A DNA stretch of 64,000 nucleotides, taken from positions 558,001 to 622,000 of the forward strand of contig JAVXUO010000644.1 in the NCBI GenBank assembly GCA_033065855.1, read 5' to 3'. Under the pieces are notes generated by a model, which was not told the DNA's origin, ran no database searches, and was given only the letters and a program-made list of their open reading frames with translations. The translations under genes and the position numbers were made by a program. Shown here piece by piece: positions 34,959 to 46,888 of the stretch. Within the stretch, counting starts at the first letter, position 1. Each line of letters begins with the position of its first letter. The DNA is from Escallonia rubra (lineage: Eukaryota; Streptophyta; Magnoliopsida; Escalloniales; Escalloniaceae).

Positions 34959-35117
34959 CATTTTTGTAAATTGCTTATCTGGCATAATCCGGACTTGTCC
35001 AAACGCTGGACAGGATTTGTTGTTTGTCCGGCCTTATCCGACAGCATAGCTTGTCCAGCCTTATCCGCCCTTATCCTGTCTTATCCCGAGCCCTTATTTG
35101 TATCGCCAAACACAGCC

Positions 35118-36184
35118 TATATGTTTCCATGTAGATCTTTTTTTCTTGTTTGGAGAGAGTTGATATCTACTGAAAAAATCATTCTAATAGGCCCTTAAAA
35201 AGGTAATCTTAATCAATCTATAAAACCCTAAGAATTTCTTGTCTTGCTAAAAACCGCAAATTATATTTTCCACCACACAAAAGTTATGTGAAGGCATCCA
35301 ACTTCACGAACAATTGGTGATGTGCAGAAAGGCTCACTGGTCTTATATGTTGAAATATTATATTATTATTTTTCCTTGTGAAGTTTATATCGCAACACGC
35401 CGCTCACATGCGGCCATGAATTTCTTAAGTGGGTCAAACACGTGAATAAACTAAACTGGGTGATGTGTTAATTTTAAATTGTTACTGGGCTTGGATCAAC
35501 CCATTTTTATACCATGTAAGAGCAATAACTCACAACCAAATGTCAATGTGTGGAGAGACCCACAAACCTTATATGTTGAAGGATTAGTTAACATTTTCCT
35601 CAAGTACAATTTGTGTTAAGCTTTTAGAGTAAAAGGTAACTTAAAATGGTATGATATCTCTATTTTGGCAAATGTCTTGGATTCGTTCTTTTCACTTGTA
35701 TATTTGGTTCTCCTTTATTATAGTGCAATTTGCACTCTTTTTTTATTTTTACAATTGGTGGCGGTGCACCTTGATTTAGCAGTCACGTAAAATCAAGGTC
35801 TTGGATGTAATGGAGAGTGTTAAAGCATGATGTACACTATTAGGCCCATTTTTTAACAACTTAATTTCTAGAGCCAATGGTAATTAACAAATCCAACCGT
35901 TTAGATATTCACTAATAGTGTTTATTATTCACAGCTTTTGGCCAAAAACACATCATGGCACAATTGCGTGCGAGATGTATATATAGCCTTAAGAAAGGAG
36001 TAAATCCCCTCCAAACCTAACGCTGAAGTTGTCCATAGCTTGGGAGCAATAGAAAATTAGAACATGTACCCAACTGCTTCTTTTTGGGATACGAGTATAA
36101 GATCGAGAAAACCTCCCACATGAGGAGGAGGAGGAGGTGACGGCCGGACTTCTTTTTGGGCTTAAGGTTTATTTTGGTTCAATG
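35118..36184. other. Intergenic, no gene recognised
   Basis: AT-rich sequence with no ORF carrying a recognisable domain. A gag-gag-gag run (36125-36140) precedes the next hAT element. Confidence 0.5.
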
Positions 36185-36192
36185 GTTATAAC

Positions 36193-37195
36193 TAGGGGTG
36201 AGCAGCGAACCGATAAAACCGATCCGAACCATTGAAACCGATGAAACCGGACCGATCGAATCCGAACCGTTGATAAGCTCGAACGGTTTGGTTTGAGATT
36301 TTCAAACCGAGGCCGGTTCGGTTCGGTTCACGGTTCGGGATTTTCAAACCGGCTATGAACCGAACCGAACCGATGACTATATAACCATTAAAAAAATAAT
36401 ATACCTTACCATGGTTAACTAACTAACCAGGGTAAATTTAATATGTTTGCCCTAAATAAAACCCTTATCTTCAATTCTTCATTTGCCGACGCCGTAACTC
36501 TTCTTCTGCTCCTCTTCTTCTTCAGAGCACACCCACAGAGAAAATCAAACACAGCAGTGGTGAAGCCGTAACTCTTCTTCTTCTGGGTAACTCTTCTTCT
36601 GCTCCTCCTCTTCTTCTGCTCTTCTTCTTCATTTGTTCGGTTCAGTTTCATTGTTGCCGGCAGCAGTGGCAACTGGACAGCAGCAGTGCAGTGGACAGCA
36701 GCAGTGGTGAAGCCGGCAGCAGTGCAGTGGACAGCAGCAGTGGTGAAGCCGGCAGCAGTGCAGTGGACAGCAGCAGTGGTGAAGCCGGCAGCAGTGGCAA
36801 CTGGCAAGACAGCTCACGAGTTTGTTGGGTTTTCACTTTTCATTGTTCTTCCCCCCATTAGAGGTACCCAGTTTCATAATTAACCTCCAATTTCAGTTTC
36901 CAGTTTTTCCAATCTTACATGTTGAATCAATTGTTCTTAACTTCATCCTGTACATGTGAAGATGTTGGTGTTTGTTGGGTTTTCACTTTTCCAATCTATT
37001 GTTTTTTCTTGAAACAGAATAATGTTTGAACTACGCTAAAACCGATCCGAACCGTTCAATTTGAACCGAGTGAACCGTTCAAACCGAACCGTTCAAACGG
37101 AGGTGTCTCGGTTTGGTTTGGTTTGAGAATTTGTGAACCGAGGTCCATTGGTTCGGTTTGCAAAACCGAACCAAACCGAACCGTGCTCACCCCTA
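36193..37195. mobile_element. hAT non-autonomous element, 1003 bp
   Basis: Terminal inverted repeats TAGGGGTGAGCA at 36193 and 37195 with a perfect 8-bp duplication gttataac (36185-36192 and 37196-37203). Subterminal regions are packed with aaccgaacc/ggttcggtt motifs, candidate transposase sites. No transposase. A 36-bp minisatellite lies in the middle. Confidence 0.93.
36665..36805 (+). repeat. 36-bp minisatellite, about 3.7 copies
   Basis: The unit is built from gcagtgcagtggacagca and gcagtggtgaagccggca. Copies are identical and open in several frames; this explains the repetitive ORFs seen here, which I do not call as genes. Confidence 0.92.
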
Positions 37196-37235
37196 GTTAT
37201 AACTTCTAACGTTGTTTGAAAATACATCTTTAACT

Positions 37236-37445
37236 TTCTGGGTTGCCTTGGTGGTCAAGGAGGTGTGTTCCCTTGACTTCCGGCCTTCAAACCTTAGATC
37301 CAACACCCGGAGGAAAAATGTTGCTCTGAATACACCAGGTTAATATGGGAGGTGTGCTGTTAAGATCGTTTGGGGAGGGGACTTAGTCTCGGTTGACGCG
37401 AAAGCTGACTAAATGATACTCATTGCTATCCAAAAAACAAGAAAA
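37236..37445 (+). mobile_element. Possible tRNA-derived SINE
   Basis: The segment gccttggtggtcaaggagg resembles a Pol III A box region. About 30 bp later ccttcaaacc is a poor B-box-like match, and the segment ends in an A-rich tail (ccaaaaaacaagaaaaaaga). No duplication was confirmed. Reported as a possibility only. Confidence 0.3.
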
Positions 37446-37754
37446 AAGAAAATACAACATTAATTGTTCGGCCTTTTAAGTGGTTATGTACTTGACCAAA
37501 AAGAAGACACCGAGGATCCATTATTTTAAGAGACACAAACTTTAACGAGTCACATCGATTAAGGTTAGGTCTTCCAGTATAGGTCTTAAGAAACTTCGAT
37601 CACCGTCTCAGTGACAAAGTTAATCTTTTGTCGCCATGAGACTTTGGTAATTGATTAATCACTATCACGTTGTTATGTATCTGGAAAAAAGATGAAACTT
37701 TTGGTGCATGAGAAATTATGAGTTTGGAATGCAAACACTACAAGAAAAGATAGA

Positions 37755-38045
37755 TTTGGCGGAGGAATTTTAGCGACGGAATGTATTATGTCGCTAAAAC
37801 CTCTTTCAACGACGGGAAACGCCGTCGGTAAAAATCCGTTGGCAAAAAGCTTTATCGACGGAATAATACGTCAGTAAAAACCTTTGCCGGCATATTTTTA
37901 AATATTTTTAGGGAATTTGTAAATTTTGAGAGTTTTTTATTATTTTTTAAGCGACAGAATAATACCGTCGCTAAAAAACATCCATATGATAAAATGTCTT
38001 TGACCGACGATCTTTTAGCGACGGGTTTATTCCGTCGCTAAAAGT
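37755..38045. repeat. Left subterminal repeats of the CACTA element
   Basis: Five inverted pairs of the type TTTAGCGACGG..CCGTCGCTAAAA, some diverged (aacgacggg, tatcgacgga). Such subterminal motifs are binding sites of the CACTA accessory protein in characterised elements. Confidence 0.9.
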
Positions 38046-39029
38046 CCTTCAAGTCACTCTGCATTTTCTCTATCTCTCTCCCTATTTCTATCTCTTAATT
38101 TCTGCCGTTTGACCTTGTTTCACCCCGTTTCCACCTACCGGCGATTTAACCTCTGGTGAGCCCCCCTCACCTCCGGCGACAACCCACTGACCCCGCGGCA
38201 CCTCCGACGATAACCCACTGACGCACCTACTCCGGCCAGATCTACAACTCTGGTATGGTTTTAAACTTGTCTCAGGCGTGCTTGGTTTTTAGCTTTACTG
38301 AATTTGCTTGAATTTGCTACAACCGTGCTTGATTTTAAGCTTGACAACTTTGCCCTAGAAATCACAATCATAATTTTATAATGCACAATAAGGACTTCGA
38401 TTCTAGGTCTTCTGTGGTTTTGCTACATGTGCTCGTTTACCTTCACTTGCAACTATATGTATTCTTCTTCTTTTACTACTCTTATTTTGTCCTTGGTTGT
38501 TTTGTGCGTTATGAAAATGAAATCTGGTGATTAGTTATTGATACAATCAAAGAAGGGTGTCGTGGTGGAATATATAAAGCTCTTTGCTTATGTCTAGAGA
38601 TCAATAATTGTTTATGGTTTTGTTTTCATGGAGCTAAACAAGAAAAAGGTACAAGTATTTGTACGTAATAGGACTCAATTTCGCGTATAACAATGAACTC
38701 TGCCCACGCCAAAGGAAAAGTTAGACTAATGCTATAGTTTTCAGACCTTTTACCAAGAATTAAACTTGTTATCGATCGATCATTTATATGATAATGGTAG
38801 AAGTCGGCGGGTCTTATTTTTGTTCTTTGCTTCTTTAGGCGGTTGATGGGAAACAAATACAATCAGAAAAAAGTTTGAGAAAATACAATCAGATACCAAA
38901 GGTGCTTATTAATGGCATAATCAGTCAATTTGGAGGTTTCATTTTCAACAACTTTTTCACTGCATTTTTTGTCCAGTTCAAAAAAGGCAAATATAATTCG
39001 AGTAAAAATACTAGTAAAAATATAATTCG

Positions 39030-40810
39030 AGTAAAAATACTAGTATGCCCTAATCCAACCGAACCCTAAATTGAACTTATTGAACCTCCTAATTGAACCC
39101 TAAATTGAATGCCCCAATTCAACCGACCCCTAAATTGAACTAATTGAACCATAATTAAACCTAAATTAAAGTAATTGAAACCTAATTAAACCATAAATCG
39201 AATGCCCTAATCGAATCGAACCTTAAATTAAATTAATTGAACCCCTAATTGAATGCCCTAATCCAATCGAACCCTAAATTGAACTAATTGAATGTCTCAA
39301 TTCAACCGAACGCTAAATTGAACTAATAGAACCCCCTAGCTAATTGAACCATAAATTGAAGTAATTGAACCCTAAATTAAATGCCCTAATCGAATGGAAC
39401 CTTAAATTGAAATAATTCAAGCGCATCGGTTATGTGCATTTTGAACAATTTTTTTTCCATTTGAACATTGATCATTTGTTTAATAATTTTAGGTTGTTGA
39501 TTGTGCATTTGAGAATTGTGATTATTGATCGATGATTTTAGGTTATTAGCTATGCATTTGAAGTAATTGAGATTAATAATTGATGATTTTAGGTTGTTAA
39601 TTGACGATTATAGATTGTTAATCGTGCATTGAGCATTTGAGATATTGAGATTGTTGACGGAGGATGAGACCCAATTGGATTGAATGTGTGATTTTTATTA
39701 ATTTTGATTGCATTGAGCATTTGAGAATTGAGATTGTTGACGGCGGATGGAACCCAATTGGATTGAGATACCTGTTAGTTAACACGGACACGGACACCAC
39801 GTCTGATCGACGGTGTCCGGCATTTAAAAAATAAATCAACGTATGTTGATGTGTCTGGAGGTGCGTGTCGGACACGTGTTCGTAGGTGTCGGACACGTGT
39901 CCGGAGGACTCAGACACGTTTCGATAGGTGTCAGACACGTGTCCGGACACCATATCGACACCCTATATGAGGTGTCGGAATTGAGATTGTTGACTGTGCA
40001 ATGAATTTAGGTTAATTAGGTTAACGCGACATTTTTAGCATGCACCCCCTGGAATCTCACCGTGGCTCCAGCACTGGCTAATTAGCCCTAATTAGTCCCG
40101 ATTAACCATATTTTAACCCAATTAACCCTAATTAGCTCTAACGAGCCTAATTAGTTTTAATTAATCCTAAGAACCCAATGAAAATCAAATTAGCTGTAAT
40201 TACTCCAAATTAGCCCTAATTAACACTAATCAACCCAAATTAAACCCTAATTAGCCCTAATTACTCATATCTTAGCAACCCGTGATTAGATTAAATAAAT
40301 CCTAAACACTAAACCCTAAAACCTAACTAAACTCTGATTAGCGACAAATGAACCCAATTACGCTCATATTGATTATACTTAGCCTAATTAGTCGTAATTA
40401 AGTCTAACATAATCCAATTAAGCCTAATTAGCTCTAATTAGGACTAATCAACACTACTCGACACAATTGAACCATAATTAGCTCTAAATAACCCTAATTA
40501 CTCCTAATCAACCCTAATTAGCTATAATTATCCAAAACAACTCCTCATTAACAATAATTAGCCCTACATAACCCAATTAAGCCTCATTAGGACTAATCAA
40601 CACTACTTGACACAATTAAACCCTAATTAGGACTAAATAACCCTAATTAATCATAATCAACCCTAATTAGCTATAATTAGCCCAAGGTACTCCTCATTAA
40701 CATTAATTAGTCCTAACATATCCTAATAAATCCTAATTAGATTAATTAAACCCATAACGCTAAACCCTAAACCCTGACAATTGTAATTAACCCTAATAAC
40801 TCAGTTAGCC
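39030..40810 (+). repeat. Degenerate AACCCTAAATTGAA / CCTAATTAG simple repeats in the CACTA element
   Basis: 39030-39420 is a degenerate array of units like aattgaaccctaaattgaa; 40070-40810 is an array of units like ccctaattagc. They resemble telomere-like words (ccctaa) but units are irregular and about 9-20 bp long. A block rich in cggacacgtgtccg lies between (39780-39975). Confidence 0.8.
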
Positions 40811-41553
40811 CTCGGTCATCCCATAATTACTCCATATTGCCCAGAGATGGTTCAATTACTCGTTGTTTATAAACCCTGTATTCTTTATATTCGTTGTTGT
40901 TTTGCGAAGTCCATTGGCAACGAGATGGTTCAACTCGTTGCCAACGAGTTCTATTTAAAGTGAAATTGGTAACATATGCAACGATCTTTCTGCAATTTTT
41001 ATATTTCGAAAAGATTCTTGCATATGTATTCAATTTCTGAACGCATGCATGCATAAAAACCCTTAGTTCCCATTCAAAGGTACTAATTACAAAGTAATGC
41101 TTTGTAATGAGTCTTTGGATGTCCAGTTTGGACAATTTAGAAAATTTAATTGTTTATAAAATAATGTTTTGACTCATGCTTTGTGTTTTATGTCGTGGAT
41201 ATTTGGTACACGTTCTCGTGTGTTTTTCTGGGTGCATACAAATCTGGTGTTCTAACATCCGTCAAACCTTGCAATGCAAGGTTAGATGAATGTTTGAACA
41301 CCTAATCGATGTCATGTACTTGGAGAAATGCGGGGAGGTGCTGCCGAAATTTTTTTCAGACATAGGACTAAGCATGAGTTGTTCACTATTTTATAAACAT
41401 GTACTTTTCTGAATGGGATAGGACCACTACCTGTTAGAGAATGGAGGGAAAATATATAGACATGTTTTCACATGCGTGCATTCATATTTACATCGACCCT
41501 GCCTAATGATTGGTCATAATTGAAGGTGGTATACAGTACGATAATTCAGTCGT

Positions 41554-43444
41554 CATGTCGGTCGATCAAAGTTGGATAAAAATGAAGAATACTGATGGTT
41601 TTGAGGATTGCGTTGACGAATTCCTTGACTTCGCTTACGCGCATCCTGCACATGTTGACTATGATAAGATAAGGTGTCCGTGCAGTAGATGTGAGTTGTT
41701 GCATTGGAAAAAAAGAATTGAAATAAAATGGCATCTTCGTCAGTACAGTTTTATGGGTGGATACACAAGGTGGACGCAGCACGGGAAAACGATAGTATTG
41801 TCGTCGAACCCGACTAGTCAAACTGAAGTTAGGGAGGAGGCACGGTATGATTACTGAGATATGATTATGGATGCTGGGCATGCTAATGTTGACTGGGGTA
41901 ACAACGGTGGTGATGACGGTCCCTAACCGCCGAACGAGGGGGCTCATCAGTTTTATGAATTATTGAGAGCTGCGGAAGAGCCACTGTGGGATGAAGCTCT
42001 GAAACACACACGGCTATCTGCGGTTAGTAGGTTATTACAGTTGAAATCAGACCACGGGCTGAGTGAGAAAGGTTTTAACGAGTTTGTTACCTCCATCAAA
42101 GAAATTCTGCCCGAAAGTGAACAGTTATCGCCGTCGTACTATGACGTGAAGAAGATGATGAGGAAACTTGGGTTGAGCTATGAGCGGATAGATGCGTGCA
42201 ATAACGATTGTGTATTGTTCTGGAAAGAGAATAAGGAGTTGTCACAGTGTCCAGTATGTGATCATTCGAGGTACAAACAGGACAAAGGAAAGAAGAAAAA
42301 CATTGCATGAAAGATATTGCGATATTTTTCGGTCACACCACGGCTTCAGAGAATGTACTACTCCTCCAATACGGCTGAACATATAAGGGCTCACCGTGAG
42401 ACTCGTAGCAATGATGTCGATGTGCTGACACACCCAGCTGATGGAGAGGCGTGGAAGGAGTTTGACCGCAGGCATCCAGTCTTTTCCTAGGAGGTTCGAA
42501 ATGTTAGACTTGGTCACGCAACCGATGGGTTCAACCCTTTCGGTCAGTCTACCACGCCTTACTCATGTTGGCCTGTTATTATTGTCCCGTACAACCTTCC
42601 ACCAGGCATGTGCATGAAGAAGCCGTACATGTTCTTGTCGTTGCTTATTCCAGGGCCGAAGAGTCCCGACAAGGACATAGATGTGTATTTAAGGTCGTTG
42701 ATTGATGAGTTAAAACAATTATGGAATCATGGAGTCCAAACATATGATGCATTCCTTAAACAGAATTTTCAGATGAGGGCTGCTTTGATGTGGACGATAC
42801 ATGATTTCCCCGCATTGGGAATGACGTGTGGCTGGAGCACACATGGGAAGCTAGCATGCCCTGCTTGTATGGGAGTGAACCCCAGTCATACGTTGAAGCA
42901 CGACAGAAAGCCCTCGTGGTTCGGATGTCACCGTAAGCTTTTGCCACCGGGACATCAGTTTTGTAGGCTGAAGGATAAATTTGATGGGACAATCGATTGT
43001 GGGGTTGTCACACTGGACTACCCATATGGTGAAGAAGTGCTCTCACACCTGGAGGCACTTGATACTGACATACCACACGGCAAATGTGTGCCAGATCAGA
43101 AGATTTCAGGGTACGGGAAAGAGCACAACTGGAGAAAATTTTGTATCTTCTGGGAGTTAGCCTACTGGAGGACGCTCGTTATCCGAAACAACATGGATGT
43201 GATGCATATTGAGAAGAACATTTTTTATAATGTGTTCAAGACAGTGATGAATGTTAAGGGAAAATCGAAAAATCACCTTAAAGCGATAAGGGATCTACAA
43301 CAGTTGGGTGTACGCCGTGAATTGCATCCTCGGACAGTTAGCGGGAAGACGATACTTCCAAAAGCACCTTACTGTCTAGACAAGAAACAAGTGGAGAAGT
43401 TCTGTCAGTGGGTTAAGAATTTGATGTGTTGTAACATGTTCTAA
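41554..43444 (+). pseudogene. CACTA TNP2-type transposase, decayed
   Basis: From ATG 41554 the frame encodes the transposase-associated N-terminal zinc domain (YDKIRCPCSRCELLHW, IKWHLRQYSFMGGYTRW). In-frame TGA at 41855-41857 and TAA at 41924-41926 interrupt it before LLRAAEEPLWDEALKHTRLS and the cysteine segment CPVCDHSRYKQ. A one-base shift near 42300 leads to LRYFSVTPRLQRMYYSSNTA and HPADGEAWKEFDRRHPVFS, then TAG at 42488-42490, then the TNP2 core NLPPGMCMKKPYMFLSLLIP and KSPDKDIDVYLRSLIDELKQ. The core runs through WSTHGKLACPACMG to NNMDVMHIEKNIFYNV. It ends early at 43444 after KKQVEKFCQWVK, so the C-terminal DUF4218-type region is missing. Dead as a protein-coding gene. Confidence 0.92.
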
Positions 43445-43589
43445 AAAATGTAGTAACATTTTAGAACTTTGTTCATATTGATGTGTTTTTGTAGTTCCGT
43501 TCATATATATAGTGCCGATGATGATTTCTGCCAAATTATTGTTTTTAATGTGTTAATGTCTTTGCAATTTATCTATACGAAGTCAGATA

Positions 43590-45066
43590 TGGATAGGATA
43601 CGGGCTATTCGTGGCCGGGGTGGACGCCGAGCTGTTTCCTCCCTGGTGGGTCCCACCTCATCATCGCCCACTGATGACGAGGCACAGAGTGCTTGCGTAC
43701 AGCAGACGAGGCCCCAGCCGTCGCCCCAGCTTGATGCAGATTCATCCCCATGCGCGTTGATTCTCCTTCTTCCATGGGTTCTACCTCAGGTATAGTTGAT
43801 AACGATGTTTAGTCAATTTTCGCTAGCCTTATATTTAAAGTATATATTTGAATTGTATTAATGTCTGTATTTTGTAGGATCTCGACGAGGCCGTGGCCCG
43901 ACACGCAGGGTACGCATCGACCCCCAGCGTAAATAGAGAGTTATGCTCACCCATGAGGGCCAGTAAGTAAAAAAAATCACATCATGTGTTATATTTAAAT
44001 TTTTGGGGTGTTAATTTATATTTGAACTGTATGAATTTATTTATTTACTTATTTGGCAGGATCTTGGAGATCAGGTGAGGATGAAGATCGGCGTTCTTGT
44101 GAAGGGCTAATTCTTCGAGCCACGCCTATACTGGAAGGACTGGGATGCCGCTGCGAGGGAGTCCCTATGGGAGGAGTGGCTTGTACGTTGAAGTATTTTT
44201 TCTGCGATAGTATTTGTTTAATTAGAATTTAGTATTTAAATTAATTTGTGTTATTGAATGCCTTACATGAGGGGTTCACCTTTGACTCGCCTGATCAGCA
44301 GGCGCTGGGGCGGCAGGCCTTTTTTGCTTACATCGACAAGAATTACCGTCGATGGCTCCCCGACACACGGGACTGGGCGAAGAAGATGCTGCCCAAGGGT
44401 GCCCCGATTAAGGAGATGAAGACATATCCCCCACATTGGATATCTCCGACCGTACGGGGGCAGATGATAGATCTGTGGGTTGCAGATCCAGGCTGGGACA
44501 CCAAGAGTAAGAGCGGGGCCGAGAACAGACAGAACAGAGATCCGACGCACATGGGGGGGTCGGTGGCACACGACATCGTCCGACACATGAATGCGGTCGA
44601 GCACCTGGAGCTGGAGGCGGATGAGGTCATAACTCTGACGTATAATCAGACGCACGTGCGGAAGAAGGACAAGGACGATGCGCACTGGGCGGGCGACTGT
44701 GTTTCGGATATTCCCAGCGGATCGATGTAAGTCAATTTGTTTAAGTTAATTTTTTGTCTTTCTATTCAATTTTTTCCCGCTTAATTAATGCACTAACATA
44801 TCTTTGACTCACTGTTCTTGCAGGCCTCGTATGAACAGCTTAGGGGCTCCGAGCAGCCGTCCGGACAGCCATCAGCGTCCACTAGTGCGAGTACTGGGGC
44901 GTTGAAGCGATGGCTGGATGTACCAGAGGTTGTCAATCGGCCAAAAGGCCGCATACATGGCCTACCTAGCACAACTGCACGTGCCGTGATAGGATCGTCC
45001 CCACCCCACATTGCCCCTCCACAGACACCAGCTCCTCCGCGTCCGTTGGCCGAGGAGGAGATCTAG
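43590..45066 (+). pseudogene. Second CACTA gene (plant transposase PF03004-like), decayed
   Basis: Exon-like segments: 43590-43790 (start MDRIRAIRGRGGRRAV, then a frameshift), about 43879-43965 (GSRRGRGPTRRVRIDPQRK then a stop), about 44062-44180 (EDEDRR..; in another frame WKDWDAAARESLWEEWLV), about 44270-44728 (GFTFDSPDQQALGRQAFFAY, YPPHWISPTVRGQMIDLW, NRDPTHMGGSVAH), and 44822-45066. The middle exon matches the plant transposase (Ptta/En/Spm) domain that precedes or follows TNP2 in CACTA elements. Typical GT-AG junctions (ctcag-gtatag, ttgtag-gatctc, tgcag-gcctcg) are visible. Several stops and a frameshift make it a pseudogene, though the central exon alone is open for about 150 codons. 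Confidence 0.78.
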
Positions 45067-45424
45067 TGCATTGCTACGGTGGTGTTGAGGATGATCAGGG
45101 AGCAGGATCAGTAAAGCACCGCTGCTGGACATGCCGAGCAGGCCCCGGATCAGCAGGATCCAGATCCGGGACTCGGCAACCCCTGATGAGGCCCTTCTCA
45201 TGCCCAGTCCCTGCTTATCCCCCCCGCCCAGCTTGTACTCTTCTCCCCTCCCCTAACCGGCTGTATCTGGTTCCCGACTTGTACATCATGAGTTTTTTTT
45301 ATAATAAATATTTTTTATGATTGATTATATATATTTGTTTGTGTATTGGGATTGTGTGTTGTTGTTGAGCATTGAATTTTTTTATTATAGGTCTGGGCAA
45401 TAGAAAAATAAAAAAAATTGACTT

Positions 45425-45790
45425 TTAGCGACAGATTAATTCTGTCACTAAAAGTGTACTTAACTATAAGCGTTTTAGCAATGGAATATTCTGTCACTAA
45501 AGATCCCATTTAGCAACGGAGCTCTCCGTCGCTAAAACATTTATACCGTCGCTAATTTCACAAAAAAGAAAATAAATTAAAATACGTAAAATATAATTAG
45601 CGACGGATATTCCGTCGCTAATTAATAAATACATATGTCGCAAAAAGTTCAATATTAGACGACGGATTTTAAAATTCCGTCGCAAAACTTTTAGTAATAG
45701 AATTTTATACGAGAGACTTTTAGCGACGGTAGTTCCATCGCTAAAACTTTTAGCGACGGATTTTCTAGTCGCTAAAAGCCTTATTTCTTG
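45425..45790. repeat. Right subterminal repeats of the CACTA element
   Basis: Six or more TTTTAGCGACGG / CCGTCGCTAAAA motifs in inverted pairs, mirroring 37755-38045. Confidence 0.9.
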
Positions 45791-45902
45791 TAGTGAAAAG
45801 GCTCTTAAATTCTAGTCGTCGAAGTGATATTTTCTGCAGCACTAAAACAGTTTGTTAATAAATAAGATATATGGTGGAAGACCGGAAGTTGAACCTTTAT
45901 TG

Positions 45903-46880
45903 TAGGAATGGCAATTTGATTTGCATTCGCCGGATATCTGACCTCCCCAATCCTATAGGAGCGGATTTTTTTTACTTTGACCAAATTATCGGGCGGGTAT
46001 GATAGTAAAATTTTAGACTCACAACAAGTACATGTCAGTTTTGGTATTTAGTCTAACCGCCTCAGTATGTGACCTGTCCATTGACCCGTATGGACCCCAC
46101 CTATGATATATGTTAGTTTTCATCCCAACCCTAAATTTGATCTTTTCGTCCAATCTCAGCCGTCCATCCATGTAATATAATTAGTAGGCAAAAACCTTAC
46201 CCATATTTCATGTCTCTTATTCTCTCTTCCGCCGCACTCAGCCTTTCACCTTTTCTTTGCGTTGCACGGTCACCCCTTCCAGGAACAACCATTGTTGACC
46301 TCACGACCTCCAGCCTTTCACCTCTTCTTTTCGACCTCATTACTTCAGCGCCGCACGGTCATCCCTAACTCATGCTGATTTGGTTCATGTCCTTTAGTGG
46401 GTTCCGACCTCCTCAAAGTGACTCAAGCAAAATGGTTCTTGATGCCAATCACATATGCATTACCTTAATCCCCTTCAAGGGACCATAGAATTTGGACCAA
46501 CACTTGGTGAGTTTTACAATGATCTTCTTGGAAAACTACTGAGTCTTGCGGCCTACATTATCTCCTTCATATGCTACTTGGAAAACTATTGAGGATTCAT
46601 TTGATCGTTGGCTAGTCGTCAAAGTCCCAAAATTAGTTGATCAGAAAGTTCGAATTTTTCGGGTTGTGTTTCATCTTTCAATCTCCATTTTTGTACATGA
46701 ATGGTGTAGGTCGGGGTAGATCGGGACAAGGTCGGGTCTTTCAATAGATTGTCGGATTGCAGATGGTATTCCCATCCTTAGACCCGATGGCGGGACGGAG
46801 GCGGAGTCGCGTATTTCGGCTACTAGAACGAGTGTGGATCTTATAAAATCCGCATTCAACCCGCCCTATTGTCATTCCTA
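45903..46880. mobile_element. hAT non-autonomous element, 978 bp
   Basis: Ends TAGGAATGGCAAT (45903) and reverse complement TAGGAATGACAAT (46880) with a perfect 8-bp duplication ctttattg (45895-45902 and 46881-46888). Subterminal cggg/cccg motifs on both sides. No transposase. It landed about 100 bp from the CACTA end. Confidence 0.93.
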
Positions 46881-46888
46881 CTTTATTG

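Larger units (their letters stand above)
23144..35117. mobile_element. Outer non-autonomous element (PIF/Harbinger-like ends) split by the MULE
   Basis: Terminal inverted repeats GGCTGTGTTTGGCG at 23144 and, reverse complement, at 35117, with ggataag motifs on the left and cttatcc motifs on the right (34970-35100). Without the MULE it is about 0.88 kb. The adjoining trinucleotides are taa (left) and tat (right), so the 3-bp duplication is not exact and the superfamily is uncertain. Confidence 0.6.
37736..45795. mobile_element. CACTA (En/Spm) transposon, 8060 bp, complete ends, genes dead
   Basis: Starts CACTACAAGAAAAGATAG at 37736 and ends TTTCTTGTAGTG at 45795. The 3-bp duplication aaa is present on both sides (37733-37735 and 45796-45798), the CACTA size. 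Subterminal arrays of TTTAGCGACGG / CCGTCGCTAAAA lie at both ends. Two genes follow the usual order: a TNP2-type transposase (41554-43444) and a second, plant-transposase (PF03004-like) gene (43590-45066). Both are broken. Confidence 0.95.

Noticed and set aside
36415-36883. Repetitive ORFs on both strands with HCCRLHH or VVKPAAVQWTAA repeats
   Set aside because: Direct translation of the 36-bp minisatellite within a hAT element.
39777-39978. Possible hAT MITE with attgagat on both sides
   Set aside because: The word attgagat is part of a local repeat (attgagattgttgac), so the apparent duplication is not informative, and the ends are not inverted repeats.
40070-40810. Interstitial telomere-like sequence (ccctaa words)
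   Set aside because: Units are irregular ccctaattagc-type words, not TTTAGGG arrays, and lie inside the CACTA element.
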